Of a DNA stretch of 8,736 bases, positions 1-4,848 are shown one piece after another; position 1 is the first letter of the stretch, and the number at the start of each line of letters is the position of its first letter. The notes under the pieces were generated by a model. The model had not been told where the DNA came from, did not search any database, and saw only the letters and a list, made by a program, of their open reading frames with translations. Made by a program: the position numbers and the translations under genes. The stretch is from Nanobdellota archaeon (GTDB lineage Archaea > Nanobdellota > Nanobdellia > Pacearchaeales > GW2011-AR1), in contig JAHIEH010000002.1 in the NCBI GenBank assembly GCA_018901675.1, forward strand, positions 1 to 8,736, given 5' to 3'.

Positions 1-17
1 ATGTAAATCTTTCTCAT
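1..17 (-). CDS. Possible 5' end of a minus-strand gene running off the left edge
   Basis: Read on the minus strand, GGGAGGT (34 down to 28) is followed after ten bases by ATG at 17-15, then codons giving MRKIY before the window ends. The motif is a strong archaeal Shine-Dalgarno match at normal spacing, which is why a start is proposed here. TATA-like sequence lies upstream at about 41-48 and 54-62 on the same strand. Only five codons are visible, so no function can be given and the call could be chance. If real, the gene is divergent from the tRNA-Thr region. Confidence 0.35.
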
Positions 18-105
18 TTATTGCTTTACCTCCCGATATTTTAAAAACTATGAAGTATATATGTTTTATGGCGAGTAAAGTTACAATTGATAGGCGATAA
101 ACATA

Positions 106-178
106 AAGCCTCTGTAGCTCAGGTAAGGACACCAAAGTTTCCTTAACCATCAACTTTCCTTTTAAGAGGAGCTACAGA
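106..178 (+). ncRNA. tRNA-Thr 5'-end duplicate folded into a long hairpin
   Basis: AAGCCTCTGTAGCTCA at 106-121 is identical to 190-205, which covers the 5' acceptor strand and D-stem of the tRNA-Thr gene. The tRNA similarity stops there, so this is not a second tRNA: no anticodon arm or 3' acceptor strand follows. TCTGTAGCTC (111-120) is perfectly complementary to GAGCTACAGA (169-178). Inside this stem, GGTAAGGA (122-129) pairs with TCCTTAACC (140-148) with one bulged A. The unit may be a tRNA leader structure, a small RNA, or a recombination remnant. A TATA-like stretch at 54-61 could drive a transcript through it and the tRNA. Confidence 0.5.
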
Positions 179-191
179 CAAAAACAATTAA

Positions 192-264
192 GCCTCTGTA
201 GCTCAATTGGCAGAGCATCTGCTTCGTAAGCAGAAGGTTTTGGGTTCAACTCCCAACAGAGGCT
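192..264 (+). tRNA. tRNA-Thr (anticodon CGU)
   Basis: A full cloverleaf can be drawn. The acceptor is 192-198 with 257-263 (GCCTCTG/CAGAGGC) and the D-stem GCTC/GAGC is 201-204 with 213-216. The anticodon stem TCTGC/GCAGA is 218-222 with 230-234, around loop TTCGTAA. The T-stem TTGGG/CCCAA is 240-244 with 252-256, around TTCAACT. Anticodon CGT at 225-227 reads ACG, threonine. Base 73 is T, as is usual for archaeal tRNA-Thr. No intron and no encoded CCA (TTT follows). Its 5' 14 bases are duplicated at 108-121, and an antisense segment ends 14 bases upstream of the tRNA. Confidence 0.95.
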
Positions 265-311
265 TTTACACATTCAAAAAAGTTTATTAAGGCACTTTTT
301 TTCGTTTTATT

Positions 312-527
312 ATGGTAGTGGATAAAGAAAACATAGAAAACAAATTGAAGGAAAATCTAGAAAATCAAATCTCAAAAGAAGAAGAAATTGGGTTTCATAA
401 AGGAACGCTGAACACATTAGTCAATGAGAGAAATGAATTTGTCAAGATGATTCAGATTATCGAATCAATAATGCAGGCGCATGTGAAAAGGCTTGAAGAA
501 CTTGGAGTTAGATTAACTAAGAAATAG
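312..527 (+). CDS. Small helical (coiled-coil) protein of unknown function
   Basis: A 71-residue charged protein with no signal peptide, membrane segment or cysteine. The sequence is Lys/Glu-rich and almost entirely helix-forming, with heptad-like hydrophobic spacing over residues 7-66 (I, L, I, L, V, M, I, I, M, L). That suggests a short coiled-coil or helical hairpin that oligomerises or binds a partner. I do not recognise the family. A TATA-type box TTTATTAA at 283-290 lies about 26 bases before the ATG and no Shine-Dalgarno is visible, so a leaderless mRNA starting at or near 312 is likely. It lies between tRNA-Thr and the homing endonuclease gene on the same strand, with no sign of a shared operon. 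Function not assignable from sequence. Confidence 0.75.
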   Translation: MVVDKENIENKLKENLENQISKEEEIGFHKGTLNTLVNERNEFVKMIQIIESIMQAHVKRLEELGVRLTKK

Positions 528-608
528 GGTTCTTTTGAATGTATAGTGAAAGACATATTTGAGGAATTGCCAATGTCGTTGACTATAGATAATCTTTTCT
601 CAAAGAAG

Positions 609-618
609 ATTTATATAT
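609..618 (+). promoter_or_regulatory. TATA box for the LAGLIDADG gene
   Basis: ATTTATATAT lies 15-24 bases before ATG 633 and 21-30 before a second in-frame ATG at 639. Archaeal TATA-to-start spacing is about 25 bases, so transcription should begin around 636-640. This favours a leaderless mRNA, with translation possibly beginning at Met3 (639) rather than at 633. Confidence 0.5.
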
Positions 619-632
619 CTTAAAAACAGCCC

Positions 633-1355
633 ATGTATATGAAAATAGATGGGGACTTATCTGAAATTATAGGGATTCATATTGGAGATGGGTGTATAAG
701 CCAAAATAAGAGATATTCTGAATATTATCTTGGGGGGGATTTAACCGAAGAAAAAGAGTATCATAATCAATGGGTTGGTCCTCTCTTCAATAAGAAGATA
801 ATGATTCCCTTATTTGGAAAGAAAGTTAATTATAAGGAACATCCGAAAGTAGGAATTTATGGTTTTTATATATTTGATAAAAAATTAACCAAATTCTTTG
901 AACAATTTGGAATTTTCCCGGGGCATAAGATAGATATTAGAATACCCAAACTAATACTAAACAATAAAAAGTTATCATTAAGATTTCTAAGGGGGCTTTT
1001 TGATACTGATGGGTGCCTTTATTTTGATAGAAATAGAAGCTGTAAAAATCCAATAAATAATGTCCCCACAATAAAATTAGGAACAGTCTCGAAAGGATTA
1101 GTAAAAGATGTTTTTGTATTACTGAAAAGCCTAGGATTACATCCCATCATGAAAAAACCTTATAAAGGCAAAAAAGATAAAAATCCAGTTTATACTGTTT
1201 TGATTTATAGAAGATCTGATATTAGATATTTTATTGATAATATCGGTTTTAAGAATCCCAAACATTATACAAAGTGGTTAATCTTTAAAAAGTTAGGTTA
1301 TTGTAAATCACGAACAAAATTAAAAGAAAGATTGAAAACTCTTGCAGAAAGATAA
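633..1355 (+). CDS. LAGLIDADG homing endonuclease, two-motif monomer
   Basis: A 240-residue protein with both signature helices of the monomeric LAGLIDADG DNA endonucleases. Motif 1 is LSEIIGIHIGDG (residues 9-20) and motif 2 is FLRGLFDTDG (118-127). The acidic metal-binding catalytic residues should be D19 and D126. Basic, aromatic-rich segments after each motif (about 45-105 and 140-235) fit the DNA-contacting sheets. Such enzymes cut a long specific site and spread their own gene; some members act as splicing maturases. The gene is free-standing: no intein splice motifs and no host gene around it. It ends 33 bases before the intron-containing tRNA-Leu, and its stop region overlaps that tRNA's promoter. 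Translation may start at 639 (Met3). Confidence 0.9.
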   Translation: MYMKIDGDLSEIIGIHIGDGCISQNKRYSEYYLGGDLTEEKEYHNQWVGPLFNKKIMIPLFGKKVNYKEHPKVGIYGFYIFDKKLTKFFEQFGIFPGHKIDIRIPKLILNNKKLSLRFLRGLFDTDGCLYFDRNRSCKNPINNVPTIKLGTVSKGLVKDVFVLLKSLGLHPIMKKPYKGKKDKNPVYTVLIYRRSDIRYFIDNIGFKNPKHYTKWLIFKKLGYCKSRTKLKERLKTLAER

Positions 1356-1356
1356 G

Positions 1357-1364
1357 TTTTTTAA
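1357..1364 (+). promoter_or_regulatory. TATA box for tRNA-Leu
   Basis: TTTTTTAA begins two bases after the endonuclease stop codon and 32 bases before the first base of the tRNA, a workable archaeal TATA-to-tRNA distance. The endonuclease gene therefore sits directly against the tRNA promoter without disrupting it. Confidence 0.45.
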
Positions 1365-1388
1365 GCCTAATTCTATTAAAAAATTGAT

Positions 1389-1517
1389 GCGGGAGTGCTA
1401 GAGTGGTCAAATAGGCAGGACTTAAGACTTAAGTTTGTACCATTCATATAGGTGATAATGATTGGTAAGAAATCCTGTGGCTTAGTGCCTGCGAAGGTTC
1501 GAATCCTTTCTCCCGCA
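1389..1517 (+). tRNA. tRNA-Leu (anticodon UAA) with an intron at 37/38
   Basis: Class II tRNA. The acceptor GCGGGAG/CTCCCGC is 1389-1395 with 1510-1516, and the discriminator A is at 1517. The short D-stem CTA/TAG is 1398-1400 with 1412-1414. The anticodon stem CAGGA/TCCTG is 1416-1420 with 1473-1477. A long variable arm with stem GGC/GCC (1479-1481 with 1487-1489) marks tRNA-Leu. The T-arm is GAAGG-TTCGAAT-CCTTT at 1493-1509. The mature anticodon loop is CTTAAGA with anticodon TAA at 1423-1425, reading UUA. The loop is split after G37 (1426) by a 45-base intron. No CCA is encoded. Confidence 0.95.
1427..1471 (+). other. tRNA-Leu intron (bulge-helix-bulge type)
   Basis: This 45-base insert sits at the canonical archaeal position 37/38 and would be removed by the tRNA splicing endonuclease. 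CTTA (1421-1424) pairs with TAAG (1466-1469). That leaves three-base bulges AG/A (1425-1427) and AA/A (1470-1472), cut after their second base. A second hairpin lies inside the intron: ACCA-TCAT (1439-1447) with ATGA-TGGT (1458-1466), one internal mismatch. CTTA is repeated at 1428-1431, so TAAG has two possible partners. Confidence 0.8.
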
Positions 1518-1522
1518 TATAA

Positions 1523-1660
1523 GCAGAACCTAACGGTTCTTCCTTAGATGTCAAGAATCTTCATAGATTCAGATTCTTGAGCACTATCAAGAACCAATAC
1601 TTCAAGGTTCTTGAAGCCATCTCCCTAGATAATGTGAAATTTACTGTGCCGTAAATTTCT
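1523..1660 (+). ncRNA. Candidate structured RNA: four hairpins in a row
   Basis: Four perfect inverted repeats follow each other just after tRNA-Leu. AGAACC/GGTTCT is 1525-1530 with 1535-1540. TCAAGAATCT/AGATTCTTGA is 1551-1560 with 1571-1580. TCAAGAACC/GGTTCTTGA is 1587-1595 with 1606-1614. GAAATTTAC/GTAAATTTC is 1636-1644 with 1651-1659. Stems 2 and 3 also have alternative folds: GAATCT-TCAT-AGATTC (1555-1570) and CTTCAAG-GTT-CTTGAAG (1600-1616). Stems 1 and 3 can exchange partners because both contain AGAACC and GGTTCT. No reading frame of note exists here. It could be a small RNA, a tRNA 3' trailer, or the leader region before the nuclease gene. I do not recognise the family. Confidence 0.5.
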
Positions 1661-1710
1661 AATTTTCTGAGCTTTCTCCAGCATATTTAATTAATAAGAA
1701 GCCAGAATAG

Positions 1711-1718
1711 TTTATTAA
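1711..1718 (+). promoter_or_regulatory. TATA box for the SNase-like gene
   Basis: TTTATTAA lies 22-29 bases before ATG 1740, and no Shine-Dalgarno is seen between them. This points to a leaderless transcript beginning at or very near the start codon and supports the chosen start. Confidence 0.5.
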
Positions 1719-1739
1719 TCATCAAGCAGTATTTATTTA

Positions 1740-2537
1740 ATGAATCTAAAAAAGAGAAATCAAGTTGCTTTTCTTATTCTTTTAATCTTTTTGTTATTTG
1801 CGATTAATTATTCTTTTCTTGATAATTTCCTTAAGGGGATATTTTTCAGCAGGGAAAAAGCTGTTGTTGAAAGAGTTGTTGATGGCGACACTGTGATTGT
1901 TAATAAAAACGAGAGCGTTCGTTTGCTTGGAATTAACACACCTGAAAAAGGAGAGTTTTATTTTGCAGAGGCAAAAAGGTTTCTTGAAGAGTTAATTGTT
2001 AATGCTAACCGCAGTATTGAGATGGAAAAAGGCAAGGAGGATAAGGACTTATACAAAAGATTGTTGAGGTACGTTTATATAAATAGAGAAAATGCAAATT
2101 TAAAACTTGTTGAGAATGGCTTTGCTAATTTTTATTTTCCTTCGGGGAAAGACAGGTATTATAAAACCTTTCAAGAGGCATGGCAGGAATGTGTAGAGAG
2201 CAATAAGAATTTATGCGAGAAATCAGCAGATAAATGCGCGGATTGCATTGAATTAAAACAATTTGATTCTAAGAAAGAGATTATCATTCTTCATAATAAA
2301 TGTTCATTTGATTGTTCTTTAAATGGATGGAACATTAAGGATGAAGGAAGGAAAAAGTTTATTTTTTCTGGTTTTAATTTACCCGCAGGCAGAGAAGTTA
2401 TAATAAAAGTTGGAAAAGGAACAAACAATGAAACAAATCTTTATTGGCAGGGTGAAACTTATGTTTGGACGCAGACAGGGGATACTATGTTTTTAAGAGA
2501 CAAAGAAGGGAAGTTGGTGCTGTGGAAAAATTATTAA
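1740..2537 (+). CDS. Exported thermonuclease-like protein with C-terminal lamin-tail domain
   Basis: A 265-residue protein. Residues 9-27 form one hydrophobic segment after a basic start, so it is exported or membrane-tethered with the nuclease outside. Residues about 41-149 match the staphylococcal nuclease (thermonuclease) fold: VVDGDTVIV (46-54), VRLLGINTPE (60-69), then YKRLLRYVY (105-113) and LVENGFANFY. Expected catalytic residues are R61, E69 and R107. The usual metal-binding Asp before TPE is Asn66, so activity is probable but not certain. Residues about 170-265 look like a lamin-tail domain (beta sandwich: LNGWNIKDEGRKKFIF and a final FLRDKEGKLVLW strand pair), common on secreted microbial nucleases. 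Cys151, 159, 166, 169, 188 and 192 could form disulfides. The likely role is extracellular nucleic-acid breakdown, perhaps for nucleotide scavenging. It ends five bases from the convergent gene. Confidence 0.88.
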   Translation: MNLKKRNQVAFLILLIFLLFAINYSFLDNFLKGIFFSREKAVVERVVDGDTVIVNKNESVRLLGINTPEKGEFYFAEAKRFLEELIVNANRSIEMEKGKEDKDLYKRLLRYVYINRENANLKLVENGFANFYFPSGKDRYYKTFQEAWQECVESNKNLCEKSADKCADCIELKQFDSKKEIIILHNKCSFDCSLNGWNIKDEGRKKFIFSGFNLPAGREVIIKVGKGTNNETNLYWQGETYVWTQTGDTMFLRDKEGKLVLWKNY

Positions 2538-2542
2538 ACCTT

Positions 2543-2821
2543 TTATCCAAAATTTATCCCCAACACTTTTTTAATCAATTTTTCAATCTCTTTTAATTTA
2601 TTTTTATTCAAAGAAACTTGCAACCCGTAAGGAGCTGGTTTAGTTAGAATAAATCCTTGTTTGATTAGTTTTTCAGCAGTTTTATTTACTTCTTTTCCTA
2701 AATGAGAAGGAAAACCTCTTTTTAGAGTGTCAAAAGGTGTGTGAACCCCTCCAATAACTTTTTTTCTTCTTAAATGATAGAGAATGGTTGCTTTTATTTT
2801 GTCTTCATCTTCAAACTCCAT
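2543..2821 (-). CDS. Small winged-helix-like protein
   Basis: A 92-residue basic protein. The pattern suggests a single winged helix. A first helix (IKATILYHLRRKK) is followed by VIGGVHTPFDTLKRGFP, then by a recognition-type helix (HLGKEVNKTAEKLIKQGFI) and a two-strand wing (LTKPAPYGLQVSLN), closed by a charged C-terminal helix. The phrase ending in YGLQVSLN is one I associate with a widespread uncharacterised archaeal family, so conservation is likely but the role is unknown. A TATA box on the minus strand (TTTAAATA, 2850 to 2843) is about 25 bases before the ATG, indicating a leaderless mRNA. It shares a tight divergent promoter region with the HTH gene at 2919 and converges on the nuclease gene with a five-base gap. 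Confidence 0.8.
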   Translation of the reverse strand: MEFEDEDKIKATILYHLRRKKVIGGVHTPFDTLKRGFPSHLGKEVNKTAEKLIKQGFILTKPAPYGLQVSLNKNKLKEIEKLIKKVLGINFG

Positions 2822-2842
2822 TATAACAATAAAAAATTTGAA

Positions 2843-2898
2843 TATTTAAATGTTTCTAATATTGAAATATAAAAACATAAAAAGAAACATTTATAAAT
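2843..2898. promoter_or_regulatory. Divergent promoter pair between two small HTH genes
   Basis: Two TATA boxes face away from each other. TTTAAATA (2850 to 2843, minus strand) serves the gene starting at 2821, and TTTATAAAT (2890-2898, plus strand) serves the gene starting at 2919. Each sits about 25 bases before its ATG. The plus box is preceded by purine-rich AAAAAGAAAC, a plausible BRE. Either HTH protein could act on this shared region; that is inference. Confidence 0.55.
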
Positions 2899-2918
2899 AT
2901 TATAATAATAAAGTTAAT

Positions 2919-3227
2919 ATGGAAAACGAATCAGTATTTGTACAGGTATTTGGAAGCAACCCTATAATGAAAGTTTTAGATTTTCTAATAGCCTTTCAGT
3001 TGTTTGATTATCCTATGACAGAGATAGCAAAAAATTCAGGGGTAAGCTATTCTACATTGCAAACTTTATGGGATAAGTTAGTGAGAAACAATATAGTAAT
3101 AAAAACAAGAAGGGTTGGAAAATCTGATTTATACAAGCTGAATACCGACAATCCTGCTGTCCAACAGTTAATAAAATTAGATTGGAATTTAGTTAAAGGC
3201 AGTTTAGAAAAAGGAGTGTTTAATTAA
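2919..3227 (+). CDS. Winged helix-turn-helix transcriptional regulator
   Basis: A 102-residue protein of the small archaeal ArsR/MarR-like winged-helix type. After a short N-terminal strand and helix (VFVQVFGSNPIMKVLDFLIAF), the HTH spans about residues 29-60. Helix TEIAKNSGV is followed by the recognition helix STLQTLWDKLVRNNIV. A wing (IKTRRVGKSDLYKLN) and a final helix follow. An open frame extends upstream to 2850, but that start lies in the neighbour's promoter, and the added residues (IKRNIYKYYNNK-like) are low complexity. A TATA box at 2890-2898 places transcription at about 2919, so the ATG at 2919 is preferred. It is probably an autoregulated local repressor; the target is unknown. 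Confidence 0.8.
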   Translation: MENESVFVQVFGSNPIMKVLDFLIAFQLFDYPMTEIAKNSGVSYSTLQTLWDKLVRNNIVIKTRRVGKSDLYKLNTDNPAVQQLIKLDWNLVKGSLEKGVFN

Positions 3228-3232
3228 GTGAT

Positions 3233-3279
3233 TTCTGCTTTGTTGGGAATAGCAGAAGAGATGCATAGATTTATCTCTT
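3233..3279. terminator. Paired hairpins between convergent genes
   Basis: TTCTGCT (3233-3239) pairs with AGCAGAA (3251-3257), and AAGAGAT (3256-3262) pairs with ATCTCTT (3273-3279). They lie between the HTH gene and the convergent RHH gene, and the second overlaps the RHH stop codon. There is no long T-tract, so termination activity is only a guess; transcript stabilisation or chance are alternatives. Confidence 0.3.
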
Positions 3280-3633
3280 TCTTGAAAACAGAGAAACAAG
3301 CATATCATCTAATTTTTCTTCCTGGCTCTTAACTTTTTTTGCGTTTATGCAGCTTCTTCTTAAAATGTCTTCAATCTGCTCCGGCAATGTGAACATGTTT
3401 TTGCCTGCCCTTTTTTCTATAATCTTTAACAGCTCATTGTCAAGAAAAATTGAAATTTTGTTTTTGAACTTGTATTTGCCTTCTCTTTTTGTTTTTATAG
3501 AAGCAAATGCTTTTTCAATTTCATCAATAGGCCAGCCATGTTTCAATAACGGCTCTTTTATCTGGTAATCATCAAAGCCTCGTTTTCTTGCTTCTTTGAT
3601 AAATTCTACGAGTTTAGAGTTTGCTAGGGGCAT
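3271..3633 (-). CDS. UBA-like plus ribbon-helix-helix protein
   Basis: A 120-residue basic protein with two parts. Residues about 7-46 (LVEFIKEARKRGFDDYQIKE, then LLKHGWPIDEIEKAF) form a three-helix UBA-like unit. I associate this pattern with many DPANN proteins, where it serves as an N-terminal adaptor. Residues about 57-95 (NKISIFLDNELLKIIEKRAG, then LPEQIEDILRRS) match a ribbon-helix-helix DNA-binding fold: a strand followed by two helices. RHH proteins act as dimeric repressors or antitoxins; no toxin partner is adjacent. The gene lies 37 bases downstream of the first retropepsin gene on the same strand and could be read with it. No well-placed TATA box was found directly before it. Confidence 0.75.
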   Translation of the reverse strand: MPLANSKLVEFIKEARKRGFDDYQIKEPLLKHGWPIDEIEKAFASIKTKREGKYKFKNKISIFLDNELLKIIEKRAGKNMFTLPEQIEDILRRSCINAKKVKSQEEKLDDMLVSLFSRKR

Positions 3634-3670
3634 TTTAATTTGTTTTTAAAATGAAGATATCTTTCCTCTT

Positions 3671-4105
3671 TTAATTATATTTTATCTGAAAGGGTTCTAA
3701 CCTTTTAAATTCTATTCTTCTCTCTGATTCAATAAAAATAATTTTAAACTGGTTGAAGAACCCTGCTCTTCCTATTATTATTGGCAGGTCTAATTTCCCA
3801 GTTGGAACGAGAATCGGGATTTCAAAACTGTAAAACTCATTACCTTTTCCGAATTTAACATAAATTTTGCCTTCTTTTGCATCTACTGGCTCTCTTGAAA
3901 TACCATAGATTATGTTATCTTTTTTATATTCTACGCCTAAAACTTCAGCCAATTCTTCTGGAATAATCGTTATATCAGAACCAGAGTCAAGCATAGCTAA
4001 AACATCAATCTTTTCCTCTCCTTCTAATGTAATAGGGATTAGTGGCCTATAAAGTGTTTCTCCTGTTTTTAATTTTACTGGCTTGTATTTAAAAGAAAAA
4101 GTCAT
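3671..4105 (-). CDS. Retropepsin-like aspartic protease (module 1)
   Basis: A 144-residue single-domain clan AA protease of retroviral type. The catalytic loop is LDSGSD (residues 39-44, catalytic D40). A flap region follows around 60-80, and the second conserved element is IIIGR (109-113), the hydrophobic-hydrophobic-Gly motif that packs behind the active site. Like retroviral proteases it should act as a homodimer, one Asp per chain. There is no signal peptide or membrane segment, so it acts in the cytosol or on a bound partner; the substrate is unknown. The start codon lies one base after the stop of the DUF5678-type gene, so the two are translationally coupled. A second module of the same design is at 5104-5789. 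The two proteases share the core motifs but differ widely elsewhere, so this is not a recent duplication. Confidence 0.85.
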   Translation of the reverse strand: MTFSFKYKPVKLKTGETLYRPLIPITLEGEEKIDVLAMLDSGSDITIIPEELAEVLGVEYKKDNIIYGISREPVDAKEGKIYVKFGKGNEFYSFEIPILVPTGKLDLPIIIGRAGFFNQFKIIFIESERRIEFKRLEPFQIKYN

Positions 4106-4106
4106 T

Positions 4107-4319
4107 TTAATATACAGACAAGACTGTTGGGAAGTTCTCTGGAAGTTTGCCCATTAAAGGTTTTTTGTGGGGATAATTCTCTTTTGCAAGGTTATAAACT
4201 TCTTTAAAAGATTTGCTATGAGCAATTACTTTATTATCAACTACAGCTATCCACTCTCCTGCATACTGGGACATTATCTCTTCAGATATAGCATCAAAAT
4301 TGGATATAATGTTTTGCAT
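4107..4319 (-). CDS. DUF5678-type small partner of retropepsin (module 1)
   Basis: A 70-residue protein. After an N-terminal helix (residues 1-20) it has the short beta-hairpin-plus-helix pattern of DUF5678. Strand GEWIAVVDNKVIAH (21-34) is followed by helix SFKEVYNLAKENYP and a terminal Pro-rich stretch KPLMGKLPENFPTV. I recall DUF5678-type genes lying next to retropepsin-like genes; no biochemical role is known to me. It directly precedes the protease gene with a one-base gap. A minus-strand TATA box (GATTTAAATA, 4350 to 4341) lies about 27 bases before ATG, so the module should have its own leaderless promoter. It may be a substrate, chaperone or inhibitor of the protease; that is inference. 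Confidence 0.8.
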   Translation of the reverse strand: MQNIISNFDAISEEIMSQYAGEWIAVVDNKVIAHSKSFKEVYNLAKENYPHKKPLMGKLPENFPTVLSVY

Positions 4320-4340
4320 GTATTATCAAGTGTAAGGGGA

Positions 4341-4350
4341 TATTTAAATC
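4341..4350 (-). promoter_or_regulatory. TATA box for protease module 1
   Basis: GATTTAAATA on the minus strand (4350 to 4341) is centred about 27 bases before the ATG of the DUF5678-type gene and abuts the stop codon of the upstream membrane-protein gene. This implies the module starts its own transcript. Confidence 0.5.
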
Positions 4351-4650
4351 TTATTTCTTGCTTGTTTTAGTTGCTTTAGCTGTGTTAACATAAACTTTCT
4401 GGACTGCGAAGCTTTTGTAAATTCCTTCAAGAATATCTGTTCCTGCATAGCCCGCGAGTAAAGATAAGCGCGGGTCAAAGTCAAAAATTATTCCGGTAAA
4501 TACTCCGATTATAACTGCAATAAGAACTGTTAAAACATAATAGCCCCATAAAATCCTTCTCCGCAAAGATAAAGCTTTCAGTAAGCCAACAACTCCTCTT
4601 GTCAATCCGCCTACACCGCCTAAAAGCCCTGCAAGAACAATTCCATCCAT
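4351..4650 (-). CDS. Small membrane protein, unknown function
   Basis: A 99-residue protein. A Gly-rich hydrophobic segment spans residues 3-25 (GLLGGVGGLTRG inside it). A basic turn (LSLRRR, 27-32) follows, then a strong membrane segment at about 35-56 and a moderately hydrophobic stretch at 62-75 (LSLLAGYAGTDILEGI). The tail is Lys-rich and probably cytosolic. Two or three membrane passes and small size recall phage holins, but there is no lysis gene nearby, so that remains a weak possibility. On the minus strand GAGG lies five bases before ATG, and a TATA-like box (GTTTTAAAAA, 4713 to 4704) would give a leader of about 30 bases. It is therefore one of the few Shine-Dalgarno-led genes here. 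The CCGAA repeat cluster lies just upstream. Confidence 0.7.
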   Translation of the reverse strand: MDGIVLAGLLGGVGGLTRGVVGLLKALSLRRRILWGYYVLTVLIAVIIGVFTGIIFDFDPRLSLLAGYAGTDILEGIYKSFAVQKVYVNTAKATKTSKK

Positions 4651-4735
4651 TTATTCCTCTTTTAATAAACCTCTTTAATTACATAGTGTTAAAGGGGAAT
4701 TTGTTTTTAAAACTTTCCTAAAGATAAAACACAAT

Positions 4736-4796
4736 CCGAATAATCTCAAACTAACCGAAAAGTTTTCTTTTTGTCCGAATAGTGTCCGAAAAGTAA
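4736..4796 (+). repeat. CCGAA repeat cluster, left (four copies)
   Basis: Four related 10-12-mers occur on the plus strand: ATCCGAATAATC (CCGAA at 4736), AACCGAAAAGTT (4755), GTCCGAATAGTG (4775) and GTCCGAAAAGTA (4786). Spacings are 19, 20 and 11 bases, close to one or two helical turns, so a protein could bind them on one DNA face. They lie about 25-85 bases upstream of the likely promoter of the membrane-protein gene. Confidence 0.55.
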
Positions 4797-4848
4797 AAGG
4801 TTAATTTTTGTTAAAGTTCTCAACAATCCCACTTTCTTCTTTTGTAAA

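Noticed and set aside
106..178. A second tRNA gene upstream of tRNA-Thr
   Set aside because: Only the 5' acceptor strand and half of the D-arm match. There is no anticodon arm, T-arm or complementary 3' acceptor strand.
1439..1466. C/D-box guide RNA inside the tRNA-Leu intron
   Set aside because: GTGATAATGA resembles a C box, but no proper D box or C'/D' pair is present and the intron is too short.
1523..1660. CRISPR array
   Set aside because: The repeated pieces are short stems with unequal spacing, not regular direct repeats with spacers, and no cas genes are present.
2850..2918. N-terminal extension of the HTH regulator to ATG 2850
   Set aside because: That ATG lies on the neighbour's TATA box, and the gene's own TATA box is at 2890-2898. 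The added residues are low complexity.
3347..3568. Plus-strand 73-codon frame
   Set aside because: Antisense shadow of the UBA-like/RHH gene, which has clear domain structure.
4167..4370. Plus-strand 67-codon frame
   Set aside because: Antisense to the DUF5678-type gene and its promoter; composition is that of reversed coding DNA.
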